A stretch of 64,000 bases of DNA from the NCBI RefSeq assembly GCF_039595395.1, contig NZ_JBCNLP010000001.1, forward strand, positions 186,001 to 250,000, written 5' to 3'. The notes under the pieces are model-generated. The model ran no database searches. It saw nothing but the letters and a program-made list of their open reading frames with translations, and had not been told where the DNA came from. Origin of the DNA: Novosphingobium sp. (lineage in GTDB: Bacteria; Pseudomonadota; Alphaproteobacteria; Sphingomonadales; Sphingomonadaceae). This document shows positions 1-8,253 of the stretch, one piece after another. The translations under genes were made by a program, and so were the position numbers. Position 1 is the first letter of the stretch. Each line of letters begins with the position of its first letter.

Positions 1-628
1 TGGCCAGCGGCCCCTCGCGCGGTTTGACCTTGCCGCCATCGGGCTGAATCAGATGCGCGCTGACGATCCACACCTGCCCCTCGGCGCGGGCCAGCGCGGT
101 GGTGTGGACGGCATGGGCCAGCGCCTGTCCCGAGACGGGCGGTTCATGCGCGGCCGCATCGCGCTGGCGCAGCCCCGGCAGCATTTTCGCGGCGGCGGGG
201 GCGAAAGGGGCGAAGATCGCATCGGGCGAGGCACGGGTGGGCTTGCCGTCGCGCGCGGCATAGGCGGGGCGCCCGTCGCCCTGAAGCACGAAGGCGCGCG
301 TGGCCCCCACCTGCGAATGCATGAAGACGGTGAAATAGGCATCGGCCCAGGGGCGGTCGAGCCGGTTGCCCAGATGATCGACCGCCTCATCCCATTCGAC
401 CTGCGGGATGACCCCCTGCTCCAGCTCATGCATGCGCAGGGCCAGGCCGCGCTCGACCATGGCCTGCTCATGCTCGCGCGCCTCGCGGTCGTTGCTGGCC
501 ACCAGCCGCATGGCGATGACCGCCAGCAGCACCAGCGCCACCACTGAGACGATCACCACCGGGCGGAAGATGCGGGCGCGGCGTTGATCGAAGCTGGACT
601 TGAGATCAGGGGCGGATGGGGCACTCAT
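1..628 (-). CDS. CHASE4-domain membrane sensor protein, N-terminal part (runs off window)
   Basis: The reading frame opens with ATG at 628 and continues past the left edge, giving 209 residues without a stop. A short basic cytoplasmic tail (about residues 1-21) is followed by one hydrophobic segment (about 22-43). A periplasmic region follows, with WDEAVDHL and WADAYF motifs typical of CHASE4 sensory domains. CHASE4 is usually followed by a second membrane segment and a GGDEF/EAL or histidine-kinase output module. That part lies outside the window, so the output type is unknown. The gene is monocistronic as far as visible, with a 208-bp gap to the M20 gene upstream of it. A cyclic-di-GMP enzyme is the likeliest identity, by inference only. 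Confidence 0.7.
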   Translation of the reverse strand, partial: MSAPSAPDLKSSFDQRRARIFRPVVIVSVVALVLLAVIAMRLVASNDREAREHEQAMVERGLALRMHELEQGVIPQVEWDEAVDHLGNRLDRPWADAYFTVFMHSQVGATRAFVLQGDGRPAYAARDGKPTRASPDAIFAPFAPAAAKMLPGLRQRDAAAHEPPVSGQALAHAVHTTALARAEGQVWIVSAHLIQPDGGKVKPREGPLA

Positions 629-836
629 GCCGGACGACGCCTTGCGGGCACGGCGCCATGGCGCCTTTCGAGTGCAGCGCCGGGAGGCCCGGAAAGCAGG
701 CTGTGGCCATGACCATGGTGACCGGGTTTCATGTTAGCGCCATAGTCCGTGCCATGTTAGGGAAGCTTGCGGAGGTTTCCTAAGCAATATCCCCAAAGTT
801 TTCTTGCGATGGGATCAGGGTTTGCCCGGTTGGAGG

Positions 837-2048
837 CTAGAATCCGCGCTCCAGAAAGGCCTGACCCAGCCCCGCCAGCAGCGCGCTGCCGCGCGGCAGC
901 ACCTCTTCATCCAGCACCATGCGCGGCGAATGGATGCCATTGGCCTGCGTGGCATCGACATCCCGGTGCGCCGCGCCCAGAAACAGCATGGCGCCCGGCG
1001 CTTGCTCCAGCACATAGGAGAAGTCTTCCGCGCCCATGATCGGCGCGGGCAGGCGAAGGAAGCTGTCGGGGGCGAACAGCGCGCCACTCACCGCTTGTGC
1101 CAGATCGACCGCGCGCGGATCGCAGAGCGTCACCGGAAAGCCGGGATGCACCGTGACTTCTGCCTTCTGGCCATGCGCCGCGGCGATGCCCTGGGCCAGC
1201 TTCGTGATCGCCTCGCGCAGCGCGGCGCGGTTGGCGGGGGAGAGCGAGCGCATCGTGCCCTTCATATGCGCGCTGTCGGGGATGACATTGTGAGTGGTCC
1301 CTGCCTCGATCTTCGCGATGGTGACCACCACCGGATCATGCGCGTTGAACTGGCGTGTCACCATGGTCTGGATCGCGGAGACGATCTCGCAGGCGACGGG
1401 AATCGGGTCGGCGGCGTGATGCGGCATGCTGGCATGGCCGCCCGCGCCGGTGACGGTGATGTCGATCTGGTCGGCGCTGGCCATCAGCGCCCCGGCGCGG
1501 CCCTGCACCTGCCCGTGCGGCGCATTGGGCATGACATGCAGCGCGAAGGCGGCATCGGGTTTGCGGCCATCGGGCGTTTGCAGCAGCCCGTCATCGATCA
1601 TGAAGCGGGCGCCGTGATGGCCTTCCTCGCCGGGCTGGAACATGAAGAGCACGTCGCCGGGCAGGCTTTCCGCGCGGGCGGCCAGCAGTTCCACCGCGCC
1701 GGTCAGCATGGCGGTATGGGCGTCATGCCCGCAGGCATGCATGGTGCCGGCAATGGTCGAGGCGAAGGGCAGGCCGGTTTCCTCGCCCATCGGCAGCGCG
1801 TCCATATCGCCGCGCAGCAGCACCACGCGGCGATGGTCCGCCGGGCCTGCCCCGCCGCGCAGAAAGGCGGTCGCGCCGGTGGTGGAGGGGCCCTCACGCC
1901 ATTCCAGCGGCAGATGGGCCAGCGCCGCCTTCACCTTGGCCAGCGTTTTGGGGGTCTGCAGGCCCAGTTCGGGCTCGGCATGGATGGCGCGGCGCAGGGT
2001 GGTCAGGCGTTCGGACAGATCCTGCGCTTCGTCATAGAGCGTTGCCAT
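837..2048 (-). CDS. M20 family (M20D) amidohydrolase
   Basis: This 403-residue protein matches the size and motifs of M20D metallo-amidohydrolases (hippurate hydrolase, N-acyl-amino-acid or IAA-amino-acid hydrolases). The HACGHDAHTAML motif near residues 103-114 and the PGEEGHHG motif near 138-145 supply metal ligands and the catalytic Glu. A central dimerisation domain carries the conserved GGHASMPH. There is no signal peptide, so it is probably cytosolic. It hydrolyses an amide bond in an N-acylated amino acid, but the substrate cannot be read from sequence. It starts 12 bp downstream of the CDP-alcohol phosphotransferase stop, so the two are probably co-transcribed. That does not by itself link the functions. 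Confidence 0.85.
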   Translation of the reverse strand: MATLYDEAQDLSERLTTLRRAIHAEPELGLQTPKTLAKVKAALAHLPLEWREGPSTTGATAFLRGGAGPADHRRVVLLRGDMDALPMGEETGLPFASTIAGTMHACGHDAHTAMLTGAVELLAARAESLPGDVLFMFQPGEEGHHGARFMIDDGLLQTPDGRKPDAAFALHVMPNAPHGQVQGRAGALMASADQIDITVTGAGGHASMPHHAADPIPVACEIVSAIQTMVTRQFNAHDPVVVTIAKIEAGTTHNVIPDSAHMKGTMRSLSPANRAALREAITKLAQGIAAAHGQKAEVTVHPGFPVTLCDPRAVDLAQAVSGALFAPDSFLRLPAPIMGAEDFSYVLEQAPGAMLFLGAAHRDVDATQANGIHSPRMVLDEEVLPRGSALLAGLGQAFLERGF

Positions 2049-2060
2049 GCACGCCTCCCT

Positions 2061-3047
2061 TTAACCGATCGCCTTCAAAATCCGCAGAGCCGCGGCATTA
2101 TGCATGCTGATCGAGGCCTTGAGCGTCAGATTGAGGCCGATGACCAGCCACAGGAAAAACCAGATCGGGCTGCCCGCCAACATGGAAAAGCCCAGCAGCA
2201 CCGCACGCGGGTTGGGGCCCAGCACTTTCAGGATACCCAGCAGGGCAGGCGCCTCCTTGCGGGCGGCGGTGCGAATCGACTCCAGCCGGGCGGGATTGCC
2301 CTGCGCCGCATCGACGGCCTCGTCGATCTGCGGCGTGTTGCCGGCGAATTTGCCGCCGACATACATATAGAGCGACACCAGCGCGCCCGAGGCGCCCTCC
2401 TTGGTGCTGGCATCGGCCTTTTCGCGCGTCTGGCGAATCCAGGGCTTGGCATAGACCCACCATTGGTAGGAACGCTTCTGTACCTCGACATGGTTGGCTT
2501 GAATCACATGGGAGACGCCCGCCGCCAGCATCAGCGGCCAGGCGATCAGCCCGATCAGCGACGAGCCGGTCCAGGCAGAAATCTGTTCATAAGCGATCCA
2601 GCCCAGCACAAAATACATCACCACATGGCTGGCATAATCGCAGATGCCGTCCACCATCTCGCCGATGGGGCTGGCCCGGCCGGTGATGCGGGCCAGATCG
2701 CCATCGGCGCCGTCCCACACATGCCAGGCCATATGCAGCGCCATGCCGAGTGCCGCGCCCTTCCAGCCCCAGCCATGGGCAAAGCCCCAGCCATAGACAA
2801 AGGCCGCGCCCACCACATTCATCGCCCCGATGACGGACACGATGTTGGGCGTCAGCGGAGTCTTGGCCAGCAGCAGCGCCAGACGCCACGCCAGCGGGTG
2901 ATAGAGGTAATGGTTAAGGCCATCCTGCAGCTCACGCGGGCGCATCGGCCGCTGAGGGCGACCCGGCTTCCTGTCTGGCCCAGAGTCTGGCGACGTATTC
3001 ATCTGCGTCTTGCCATCTGTCGCTGCCTTGCCCCCAACCGATGCCAT
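2061..3047 (-). CDS. CDP-alcohol phosphatidyltransferase family membrane enzyme, probably inositol-linked
   Basis: The 328-residue protein has the full CDP-alcohol phosphotransferase signature: D112-G-A-D115-G116, A119-R120, G129, D133 and D137, with the exact D-x2-D-G-x2-A-R-x8-G-x3-D-x3-D spacing. Several hydrophobic segments flank it and a last one lies near the C terminus. The family transfers a phospho-alcohol from a CDP-activated donor. The gene is divergent from inositol-3-phosphate synthase, and a nucleotidyltransferase resembling CTP:inositol-1-phosphate cytidylyltransferase follows that synthase. I infer a role in an inositol phospholipid or a di-myo-inositol-phosphate-type solute. 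The C terminus (about residues 200-290) is longer than in minimal family members. Start at 3047 is the longest; ATG 3002 is an alternative, and neither has a clear Shine-Dalgarno. Confidence 0.8.
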   Translation of the reverse strand: MASVGGKAATDGKTQMNTSPDSGPDRKPGRPQRPMRPRELQDGLNHYLYHPLAWRLALLLAKTPLTPNIVSVIGAMNVVGAAFVYGWGFAHGWGWKGAALGMALHMAWHVWDGADGDLARITGRASPIGEMVDGICDYASHVVMYFVLGWIAYEQISAWTGSSLIGLIAWPLMLAAGVSHVIQANHVEVQKRSYQWWVYAKPWIRQTREKADASTKEGASGALVSLYMYVGGKFAGNTPQIDEAVDAAQGNPARLESIRTAARKEAPALLGILKVLGPNPRAVLLGFSMLAGSPIWFFLWLVIGLNLTLKASISMHNAAALRILKAIG

Positions 3048-3336
3048 GCGCTTGCGAATGCCCTTTGCTGCTGTATAAAAAATGCGTAAAAACGCCTGAT
3101 GTGCCGCGAAGGGGCCTGCAACTCATCGCAAACCTGCGCTATAGCGACGAAAGCAGCATAGAGCCAAAATGCTAGACGTAACACCGCTTTGTGGCGTTGC
3201 TGCGACAGTTTTGCCGGGGCGTTGCTCATCTGCCTGCTTGACCCCGGCCCAACTTCTTGCTTTGGACCTGTGATTTACCGAGAAGCGCGCAAAGGCGGAC
3301 GACGCCCCCCGCGTCTCGCCTGGAGGAATCGAATTG

Positions 3337-4437
3337 ATGAAACCGATTAAGGTCGCCGTGATCGGCGTGGGCAATTGCGCCAGCTCGCTGGTTCAGGGCG
3401 TTGCCTATTACCGTGCCAACAACTCGTCGGAAGGTCTGATCCATGACCGCATCGGCGGCTATGGCGCGGGTGACGTGGACTTCGTGCTCGGCATCGATGT
3501 CGACAAGCGCAAGGTCGGCAAGGACATCTCCGAAGCCATCTTCGCGGGCCCCAACTGCACCGCCGTGTTCCATGCCGACGTGCCCGCCAGCGGCTCGAAG
3601 GTCATCATGGGCAAGATCCTGGACGGCGTTGCCGACCACATGACCGGCATGGGCGACAAGGGCTTCATCCTGGCCGACGAACCCGAAGCCACCAAGGAAG
3701 GCATCATCGCCGCCATCAAGGACAGCGGCGCCGAGGTTCTGGTGAACTTCCTGCCCGTGGGTTCGGAAACCGCCACCGAATTCTACATGGAATGCGCGCT
3801 TGAGGCCGGTGTGGCCGTGGTGAACTGCATGCCCGTGTTCATCGCCAGCCGCCCCGAGTGGGAAAAGCGCTTCGCTGACAAGCGCCTGCCCATCGTCGGC
3901 GACGACATCAAGGCCCAGGTCGGTGCCACCATCGTGCACCGCGTGCTCTCCAGCCTGTTCGCTGCCCGCGGCGTGACCGTGGAGCGCACCTACCAGCTCA
4001 ACACCGGTGGCAACACCGACTTCATGAACATGCTCGACCGCCAGCGCCTTGGTTCCAAGAAGGAATCGAAGACCGAAGCCGTGCAGGCCATGCTGGCCAC
4101 GCGCCTTGAGGATGAGAACATCCACGTCGGCCCCTCGGACTATGTTCCCTGGCAGAAGGACAACAAGCTGTGCTTCCTCCGTCTGGAAGGCGCGCAGTGG
4201 GGCAACGTTCCCATGAACCTGGAGCTGCGTCTCTCGGTTGAAGACAGCCCCAACTCGGCCGCCTGCGTGATGGACGCCATCCGCTGCTGCAAGGTCGCGC
4301 TGGAGCGCGGTGAGGGCGGCGCCCTGACCGGCCCCTCGGCCTACTTCTGCAAGCACCCGCCGGTGCAGTTCAGCGACGATGTCGCCGCGCAGATGGTCGA
4401 GAGCTACATCGCTGACCCGGCCATCGCTGCCGAGTAA
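3337..4437 (+). CDS. ino1: Inositol-3-phosphate synthase (myo-inositol-1-phosphate synthase)
   Basis: The 366-residue protein is the short bacterial/actinobacterial type of MIPS. It starts KPIKVAVIGVGNCASSL, an N-terminal Rossmann fold for NAD. It carries the conserved YQLNTGGNTDFMNM segment near the middle and DYVPWQKDNK further on. It converts glucose-6-phosphate to inositol-3-phosphate in the cytosol. The start is ATG 3337, with GGAGGA at 3322-3327; a TTG one codon upstream is also possible. A strong rho-independent terminator follows at 4461-4498. The neighbours (divergent CDP-alcohol phosphotransferase, downstream cytidylyltransferase-like gene) indicate a dedicated inositol-phosphate pathway. 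Confidence 0.95.
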   Translation: MKPIKVAVIGVGNCASSLVQGVAYYRANNSSEGLIHDRIGGYGAGDVDFVLGIDVDKRKVGKDISEAIFAGPNCTAVFHADVPASGSKVIMGKILDGVADHMTGMGDKGFILADEPEATKEGIIAAIKDSGAEVLVNFLPVGSETATEFYMECALEAGVAVVNCMPVFIASRPEWEKRFADKRLPIVGDDIKAQVGATIVHRVLSSLFAARGVTVERTYQLNTGGNTDFMNMLDRQRLGSKKESKTEAVQAMLATRLEDENIHVGPSDYVPWQKDNKLCFLRLEGAQWGNVPMNLELRLSVEDSPNSAACVMDAIRCCKVALERGEGGALTGPSAYFCKHPPVQFSDDVAAQMVESYIADPAIAAE

Positions 4438-4460
4438 GCTGTTCGCTTTTGAACAACATG

Positions 4461-4498
4461 ACGCCGGTTGGGGTTGCCCAGCCGGCGTTTTGTTTTTT
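4461..4498 (+). terminator. Rho-independent terminator of ino1
   Basis: A 12-bp stem (ACGCCGGTTGGG paired with CCCAGCCGGCGT, one G-T wobble) with loop GTTG is followed directly by TTTTGTTTTTT. It lies 23 bp after the ino1 stop and before repeat copy A, so ino1 does not need the repeat for termination. Confidence 0.9.
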
Positions 4499-4521
4499 GG
4501 GTTTGGAAGAGGAAGGAAGAA

Positions 4522-4731
4522 GCGAGGGGGTTACCCCCTCGCGCTCCCATGACGTCTTCCGACGCAAGTGCAGGGGGGGGCGCATCGTGGTGCCCAGCCT
4601 CTCCACCTGCGTTACCTAAGGCGCCGTAGGCTTTAAACCTTTTCTGCCTGCGGCGCGGCGAACCCGAGCACCCCGGCCTAGTCAGGGCGCAATGCAGACA
4701 CTAAAGGGAGCGCGAGGGCGATGGCCCTCGC
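4522..4731 (+). repeat. Hairpin-capped intergenic repeat, copy A
   Basis: Forward orientation. It opens with the stem GCGAGGGGGT/ACCCCCTCGC and closes with GCGAGGGC/GCCCTCGC. Between them are the ACGTCTTCCGACG block, a degenerate central GGCGCCGTAGGC...GCCTGCGGCGC inverted repeat and GCAGACACTAAAGGGAG. It lies between two tandem plus-strand genes of the inositol module. The 331-bp gap holds only the ino1 terminator and this element. Confidence 0.9.
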
Positions 4732-4768
4732 ATCTTCACTGTTCTTATAAACCACCCGAAAGCCCCGA

Positions 4769-5521
4769 ATGGACGCCCTGATCATTGCCGCCGGATACGG
4801 CAGTCGCCTTGCCGACATTTCGCCCAGCAAGCCGCTGACTCCGATCGCAGGCATCCCCTTGATCGAACTGGGCATCCGCAACGCCAAGGCGGCGGGCGCG
4901 GGCAAGGTGGTGGTGGTCACGGGCCATGCGGCGGATCGCCTGGAGGGCGCGCTGCCCGCTCTCTCCGACCGCGTGGGCATCGCGGTGGAGCCGGTGCGAA
5001 TCGGTGACTGGTCGAAGCCCAACGGCTGGTCCGTGATGGCCGGTGCCGAGCATATCGCGGGCGACTACCTGCTGATGATGGCGGACCATATCTTCGCCCC
5101 CTCGATCCTGCAGCGCCTGGCCAAACAGGGCGGGCCGACACGCGGTGTGACTCTGGCCGTTGATCAGCGTATCGACAGCCCGCTGATCGATCCCGACGAC
5201 GCCACCTGGGTTGAAACCGACGAGCGGGGCTTCATTCAGGCCATCGGCAAGACCATTCCCATCTGGAACGTGGTCGATTGCGGCGCCTTCCTTGCCACGC
5301 CCGAACTGGCCGCCGCCATCCGCGAGGCCATCGATCAGGGCAAGGGCGGCAGCCTGTCGGAGGGCATGCAGGTGCTGGCCAACCGGGGCCGCGCAGCGAC
5401 CTTCGACATCGGCGAGGACGAGAACGACGCCTGGTGGATGGATGTGGATGACCCGCGCGCCCATGAACTGGCCGAGGCACTGGCGCCGCGCTATCTGGCG
5501 GATTATTTCCACGACCGGTAA
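4769..5521 (+). CDS. Sugar/inositol-phosphate nucleotidyltransferase, CTP:inositol-1-phosphate cytidylyltransferase-like
   Basis: The 250-residue protein has an NTP_transferase fold. The N-terminal nucleotide loop is AAGYGSRL (residues 7-14), followed by PSKPL (19-23), and a metal-binding MADH lies near residue 110. Such enzymes join a sugar or inositol phosphate to an NTP. The PLTPIAGIPLIELGI segment and the position directly after inositol-3-phosphate synthase favour a cytidylyltransferase making CDP-inositol, the donor for a CDP-alcohol phosphotransferase. The substrate is inferred from context; a hexose-1-phosphate nucleotidyltransferase remains possible. It starts at ATG 4769, 37 bp after repeat copy A. 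Confidence 0.75.
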   Translation: MDALIIAAGYGSRLADISPSKPLTPIAGIPLIELGIRNAKAAGAGKVVVVTGHAADRLEGALPALSDRVGIAVEPVRIGDWSKPNGWSVMAGAEHIAGDYLLMMADHIFAPSILQRLAKQGGPTRGVTLAVDQRIDSPLIDPDDATWVETDERGFIQAIGKTIPIWNVVDCGAFLATPELAAAIREAIDQGKGGSLSEGMQVLANRGRAATFDIGEDENDAWWMDVDDPRAHELAEALAPRYLADYFHDR

Positions 5522-5630
5522 GGCGTTTCAGCCGGGCCGAGGGAACAAACCGGCTCAGCTTCAGCTACCATTCAAGGGCGACACGGCCTATACCGGCCCC
5601 ACTGCCTGCCACACGCCAAGGAGCCTGCCC

Positions 5631-6188
5631 ATGAACCGCCTTCTTCTCGCCGCCAGCACCGTTCTGGCCGGGGCTCTGGGGCTGGGCACGCCCGCAATGG
5701 CGCAGGGGGCCGATGGCAGCCGGGTCAACATGGTCATCGTCTATGGCGACGACAAATGCCCCGAAACCAACGATCAGGACATCGTGGTCTGCGCCCGCAA
5801 GGAAGAGGGCGAGCGCTATCGCATCCCCGAGCCCTTCCGCAACCCCGGCAGCACCAACAACACCTCCTGGACCGAGCGGGTGAAGAGCTACGAAATGGTG
5901 GGCGCCACCGGTACGCTCAGTTGCTCGCCGGTGGGCAGCGGCGGCTGGACGGGCTGCGCCAACCAGTTCGTGCATAACGCCTATCTCGAGAAGAAGATGG
6001 GCAGCGATGTCGCCTTCTCGAAGATGATCCAGGACGCCCGCGCCGAGCGCGAATCGCATGTCGATGCCGATGCCGCCGCCACCCAGTCGGCGGTGGAAAA
6101 GGAAGAAAAGGCCTATGACGAGCGCCAGCGCGCCAAGGCCGAGGCGGATGAGGCGGCTCGGGCTGCCGGCACCGCGCCTGCCAAGTAA
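5631..6188 (+). CDS. Secreted hypothetical protein with paired-cysteine motif
   Basis: The 185-residue protein starts at ATG 5631 with AAGGAG at 5618-5623. It has a signal peptide with probable cleavage after AMA (about residue 24), so it is probably periplasmic. The mature N terminus has GDDKCPETNDQDIVVCARK followed by RYRIPEPFR, a pattern I recall from uncharacterised sphingomonad proteins. A second cysteine pair (LSCSPVG, WTGCAN) follows. The last 50 residues are a charged Glu/Lys/Ala-rich probable coiled coil ending AAGTAPAK. The four cysteines suggest two disulfides. No function is known to me. It is convergent with fabI, with repeat copy B between them. Confidence 0.75.
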   Translation: MNRLLLAASTVLAGALGLGTPAMAQGADGSRVNMVIVYGDDKCPETNDQDIVVCARKEEGERYRIPEPFRNPGSTNNTSWTERVKSYEMVGATGTLSCSPVGSGGWTGCANQFVHNAYLEKKMGSDVAFSKMIQDARAERESHVDADAAATQSAVEKEEKAYDERQRAKAEADEAARAAGTAPAK

Positions 6189-6205
6189 GGGTTTGAAGGG
6201 ATAAG

Positions 6206-6434
6206 GCAGGGGGCCATCGCCCCCTGCACCCCCGTTACGTCTCCCGACGCAAGGGCAGTGGTGCCGCATTGTAGCGCGCGACCTCTCCACCAGCGCAACG
6301 AAAAGGCGCCGCAGGCAGGAAGCCCCGGCGCCTTTCTTGTCGTTTAAGCCTGCGGCGCGGCGACCTTAGCCCTGTGGCCGAATCCGATGCGCCACGCAGA
6401 CATTCATGGGAGCGCGAGGGGGTAACCCCCTCGC
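6206..6434 (+). repeat. Hairpin-capped intergenic repeat, copy B (variant left cap)
   Basis: Forward orientation by its internal blocks (TACGTCTCCCGACG on the left, GCAGACATTCATGGGAG on the right). The left cap is GCAGGGGGC-CATC-GCCCCCTGC instead of the usual GGGGT-T-ACCCC type, and the right cap is the GGGGTAACCCC type. It carries the longer centre with AGGAAGCCCCGGCGCC. It sits between convergent genes (5631 gene and fabI). Confidence 0.88.
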
Positions 6435-6452
6435 ACCTTCCCCTTAAACTTC

Positions 6453-7256
6453 TTAGCTCAAGGCAATATCGGGAGCATCTTCCTGCTTCATGCCGATGAT
6501 GTTGTACCCGGCATCCACATGGTGGATTTCGCCGGTCACGCCCGAGGACAGGTCCGACAGGAAGTAGAGGCCAGCCCCGCCCACATCCTCGATCGTCACA
6601 TTGCGACGCAGCGGCGAGTTCAGCTCGTTCCACTTCATGATGTAGGAGAAATCGCCGATGCCGCGCGCGGCCAGCGTCTGGATCGGGCCTGCCGAGATGG
6701 CGTTGACGCGGATGTTCTCCGGCCCGCAATCGTTGGCCAGATACTTCACGCTGGTTTCCAGGGCGGCCTTGGCCACGCCCATCACATTGTAGTGGGGCAC
6801 AACCTTTTCGGCGCCGTAATAGGTCAGCGTCAGGATCGAACCGCCGTTGGGCATCATTTCGCGCGCGCGCTTGGTCACGGCGACCAGCGAATAGGCCGAA
6901 ATGTTCATCGTCATCAGGAAGTTATCCAGCGTCGTGTCGTAATAGCGACCGCGCAGCTGGGTCTTGTCCGAAAAGCCGATGGCGTGGACGATGAAGTCGA
7001 TGGTGTCCCAGCGCTCTTTCAGCTTGTCGAAGGCCGTGTCCAGAGCATCCATGTCGGCCACGTCGCAATCGATCAGCAGGTCGCTGCCGAGCTGCTCGGC
7101 CAGCGGGCGCACACGCTTTTCGAGGGCCTCGCCCTGGAAGGAGAAGGCCAGCTCGGCACCCTGTTCGTGCAGCTTCTTGGCGATGCCCCAAGCCAGCGAC
7201 TTGTCATTGGCCAGCCCCATGATCAGGCCACGCTTGCCCTGCATCAATCCGCTCAT
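6453..7256 (-). CDS. fabI: Enoyl-[acyl-carrier-protein] reductase (NADH)
   Basis: The 267-residue FabI is a short-chain dehydrogenase that carries out the last reduction of each fatty-acid elongation cycle. The N-terminal cofactor segment is KRGLIMGLANDKSLAWGIA. Tyr146, Tyr156 and Lys163 fall at the same positions as the E. coli FabI catalytic residues. SAGPIQTLAARGI, the substrate-loop region, is intact. It lies 18 bp upstream of the BrkB-type gene's stop-proximal end in the same direction, so BrkB and fabI may share a transcript. It is probably the target of triclosan-class inhibitors, by family knowledge. Confidence 0.95.
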   Translation of the reverse strand: MSGLMQGKRGLIMGLANDKSLAWGIAKKLHEQGAELAFSFQGEALEKRVRPLAEQLGSDLLIDCDVADMDALDTAFDKLKERWDTIDFIVHAIGFSDKTQLRGRYYDTTLDNFLMTMNISAYSLVAVTKRAREMMPNGGSILTLTYYGAEKVVPHYNVMGVAKAALETSVKYLANDCGPENIRVNAISAGPIQTLAARGIGDFSYIMKWNELNSPLRRNVTIEDVGGAGLYFLSDLSSGVTGEIHHVDAGYNIIGMKQEDAPDIALS

Positions 7257-7274
7257 TCGTATATTCCCTGCATT

Positions 7275-8246
7275 CTATTGGCCGCGCCGGGCGCGGTCGT
7301 CTGACTGTCCGATCATGTCGCGCTCTGCCGGCAAGGCCAGCGCCGCGTTCAACTCGGCTCCTGTAACGATCCCTAAGCCGACGAGCCAGAAAAAGAAAAG
7401 CGAGATCATCACACCGGCGAGGCTGCCGTAGGTAAGGTCGTATTTAAGCAACACTCGCAGCAGCACCGGCAGCACCGTGCTGACCACGCCCCACCACAGG
7501 GTGACCAGCGCGGCGCCGGGCCATTTGGGGTAGATGCTGCGGCGATAATGGCCGGGCGCCAGCATGTAGAACAGCAGATACATCGCCCCGAACAGGATGA
7601 CGGCGGGCAGCAGCCGGGCGATCGGCATCTGGACCAGCCTGAGCCCATGCTGCGCCATCGGGTTCAGGCGCTCGGTCACGATCGAGGCGCTGGCATCCAT
7701 CGCCACCTGCAGATAGAGCGAGAGCAGCAGCGCGATCACCGCCATCATCACCAGCCCGCCACCCAGCAGGCGATAATGCCAGAAGGGCTGGGTCGCCTGC
7801 ATGCCATAGGCGCGGCGCAGAATGTCACGGATGGTTTCGATCAGGCTGGAGACGGTCCACAGTGCCACCAGCCCGCCCGCCCAGAGCAGCCAGCCCTTGC
7901 GCGCCTCGATCACGCCGCTGGCCACCGGCTCCAGCGCCTGGCGGACGACAGGGGGCAGGGCGGTCATGAAGGCATGGACCGAGGCGGCGCGTTCATGCTG
8001 CTCACCGATCATCGAGAAGACGGCGGACATGACGATGAAGAAGGGAAACAGCGTCAGCATCGTCATATAGGCGAGGTTGCCCGCATGGATGAAGCCGTCG
8101 TTCCACACGCCCGCCACCACGCGGCGGATCACCTCCATGCCGCCCGCGCCGACGTGGCGCTCCACCGATTGCAGGCGCCCCGTCAACGACCGCCCCCCGT
8201 TACGAGCATCGCTGCCGGTATCGGAGGTGTCGTTGCGCGGGGTCAT
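7275..8246 (-). CDS. YihY/BrkB family inner-membrane protein
   Basis: The 323-residue protein belongs to the YihY/BrkB family (formerly mis-assigned as ribonuclease BN). A polar N terminus of about 45 residues precedes roughly six hydrophobic segments. Characteristic motifs are NLAYMTMLTLFPFFIVMSAVFS and, near the end, LLKYDLTYGSLAGVMISLFFFW. The molecular function of the family is unsettled; transport has been proposed. The gene lies 7 bp downstream of the DnaJ-like gene and 18 bp upstream of fabI on the same strand, so the three may form an operon. Confidence 0.85.
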   Translation of the reverse strand: MTPRNDTSDTGSDARNGGRSLTGRLQSVERHVGAGGMEVIRRVVAGVWNDGFIHAGNLAYMTMLTLFPFFIVMSAVFSMIGEQHERAASVHAFMTALPPVVRQALEPVASGVIEARKGWLLWAGGLVALWTVSSLIETIRDILRRAYGMQATQPFWHYRLLGGGLVMMAVIALLLSLYLQVAMDASASIVTERLNPMAQHGLRLVQMPIARLLPAVILFGAMYLLFYMLAPGHYRRSIYPKWPGAALVTLWWGVVSTVLPVLLRVLLKYDLTYGSLAGVMISLFFFWLVGLGIVTGAELNAALALPAERDMIGQSDDRARRGQ

Positions 8247-8253
8247 AAAGCTT

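Noticed and set aside
804..3089. 761-codon plus-strand frame over the M20 and CDP-alcohol genes
   Set aside because: Antisense shadow of two well-supported genes; translation lacks any recognisable domain.
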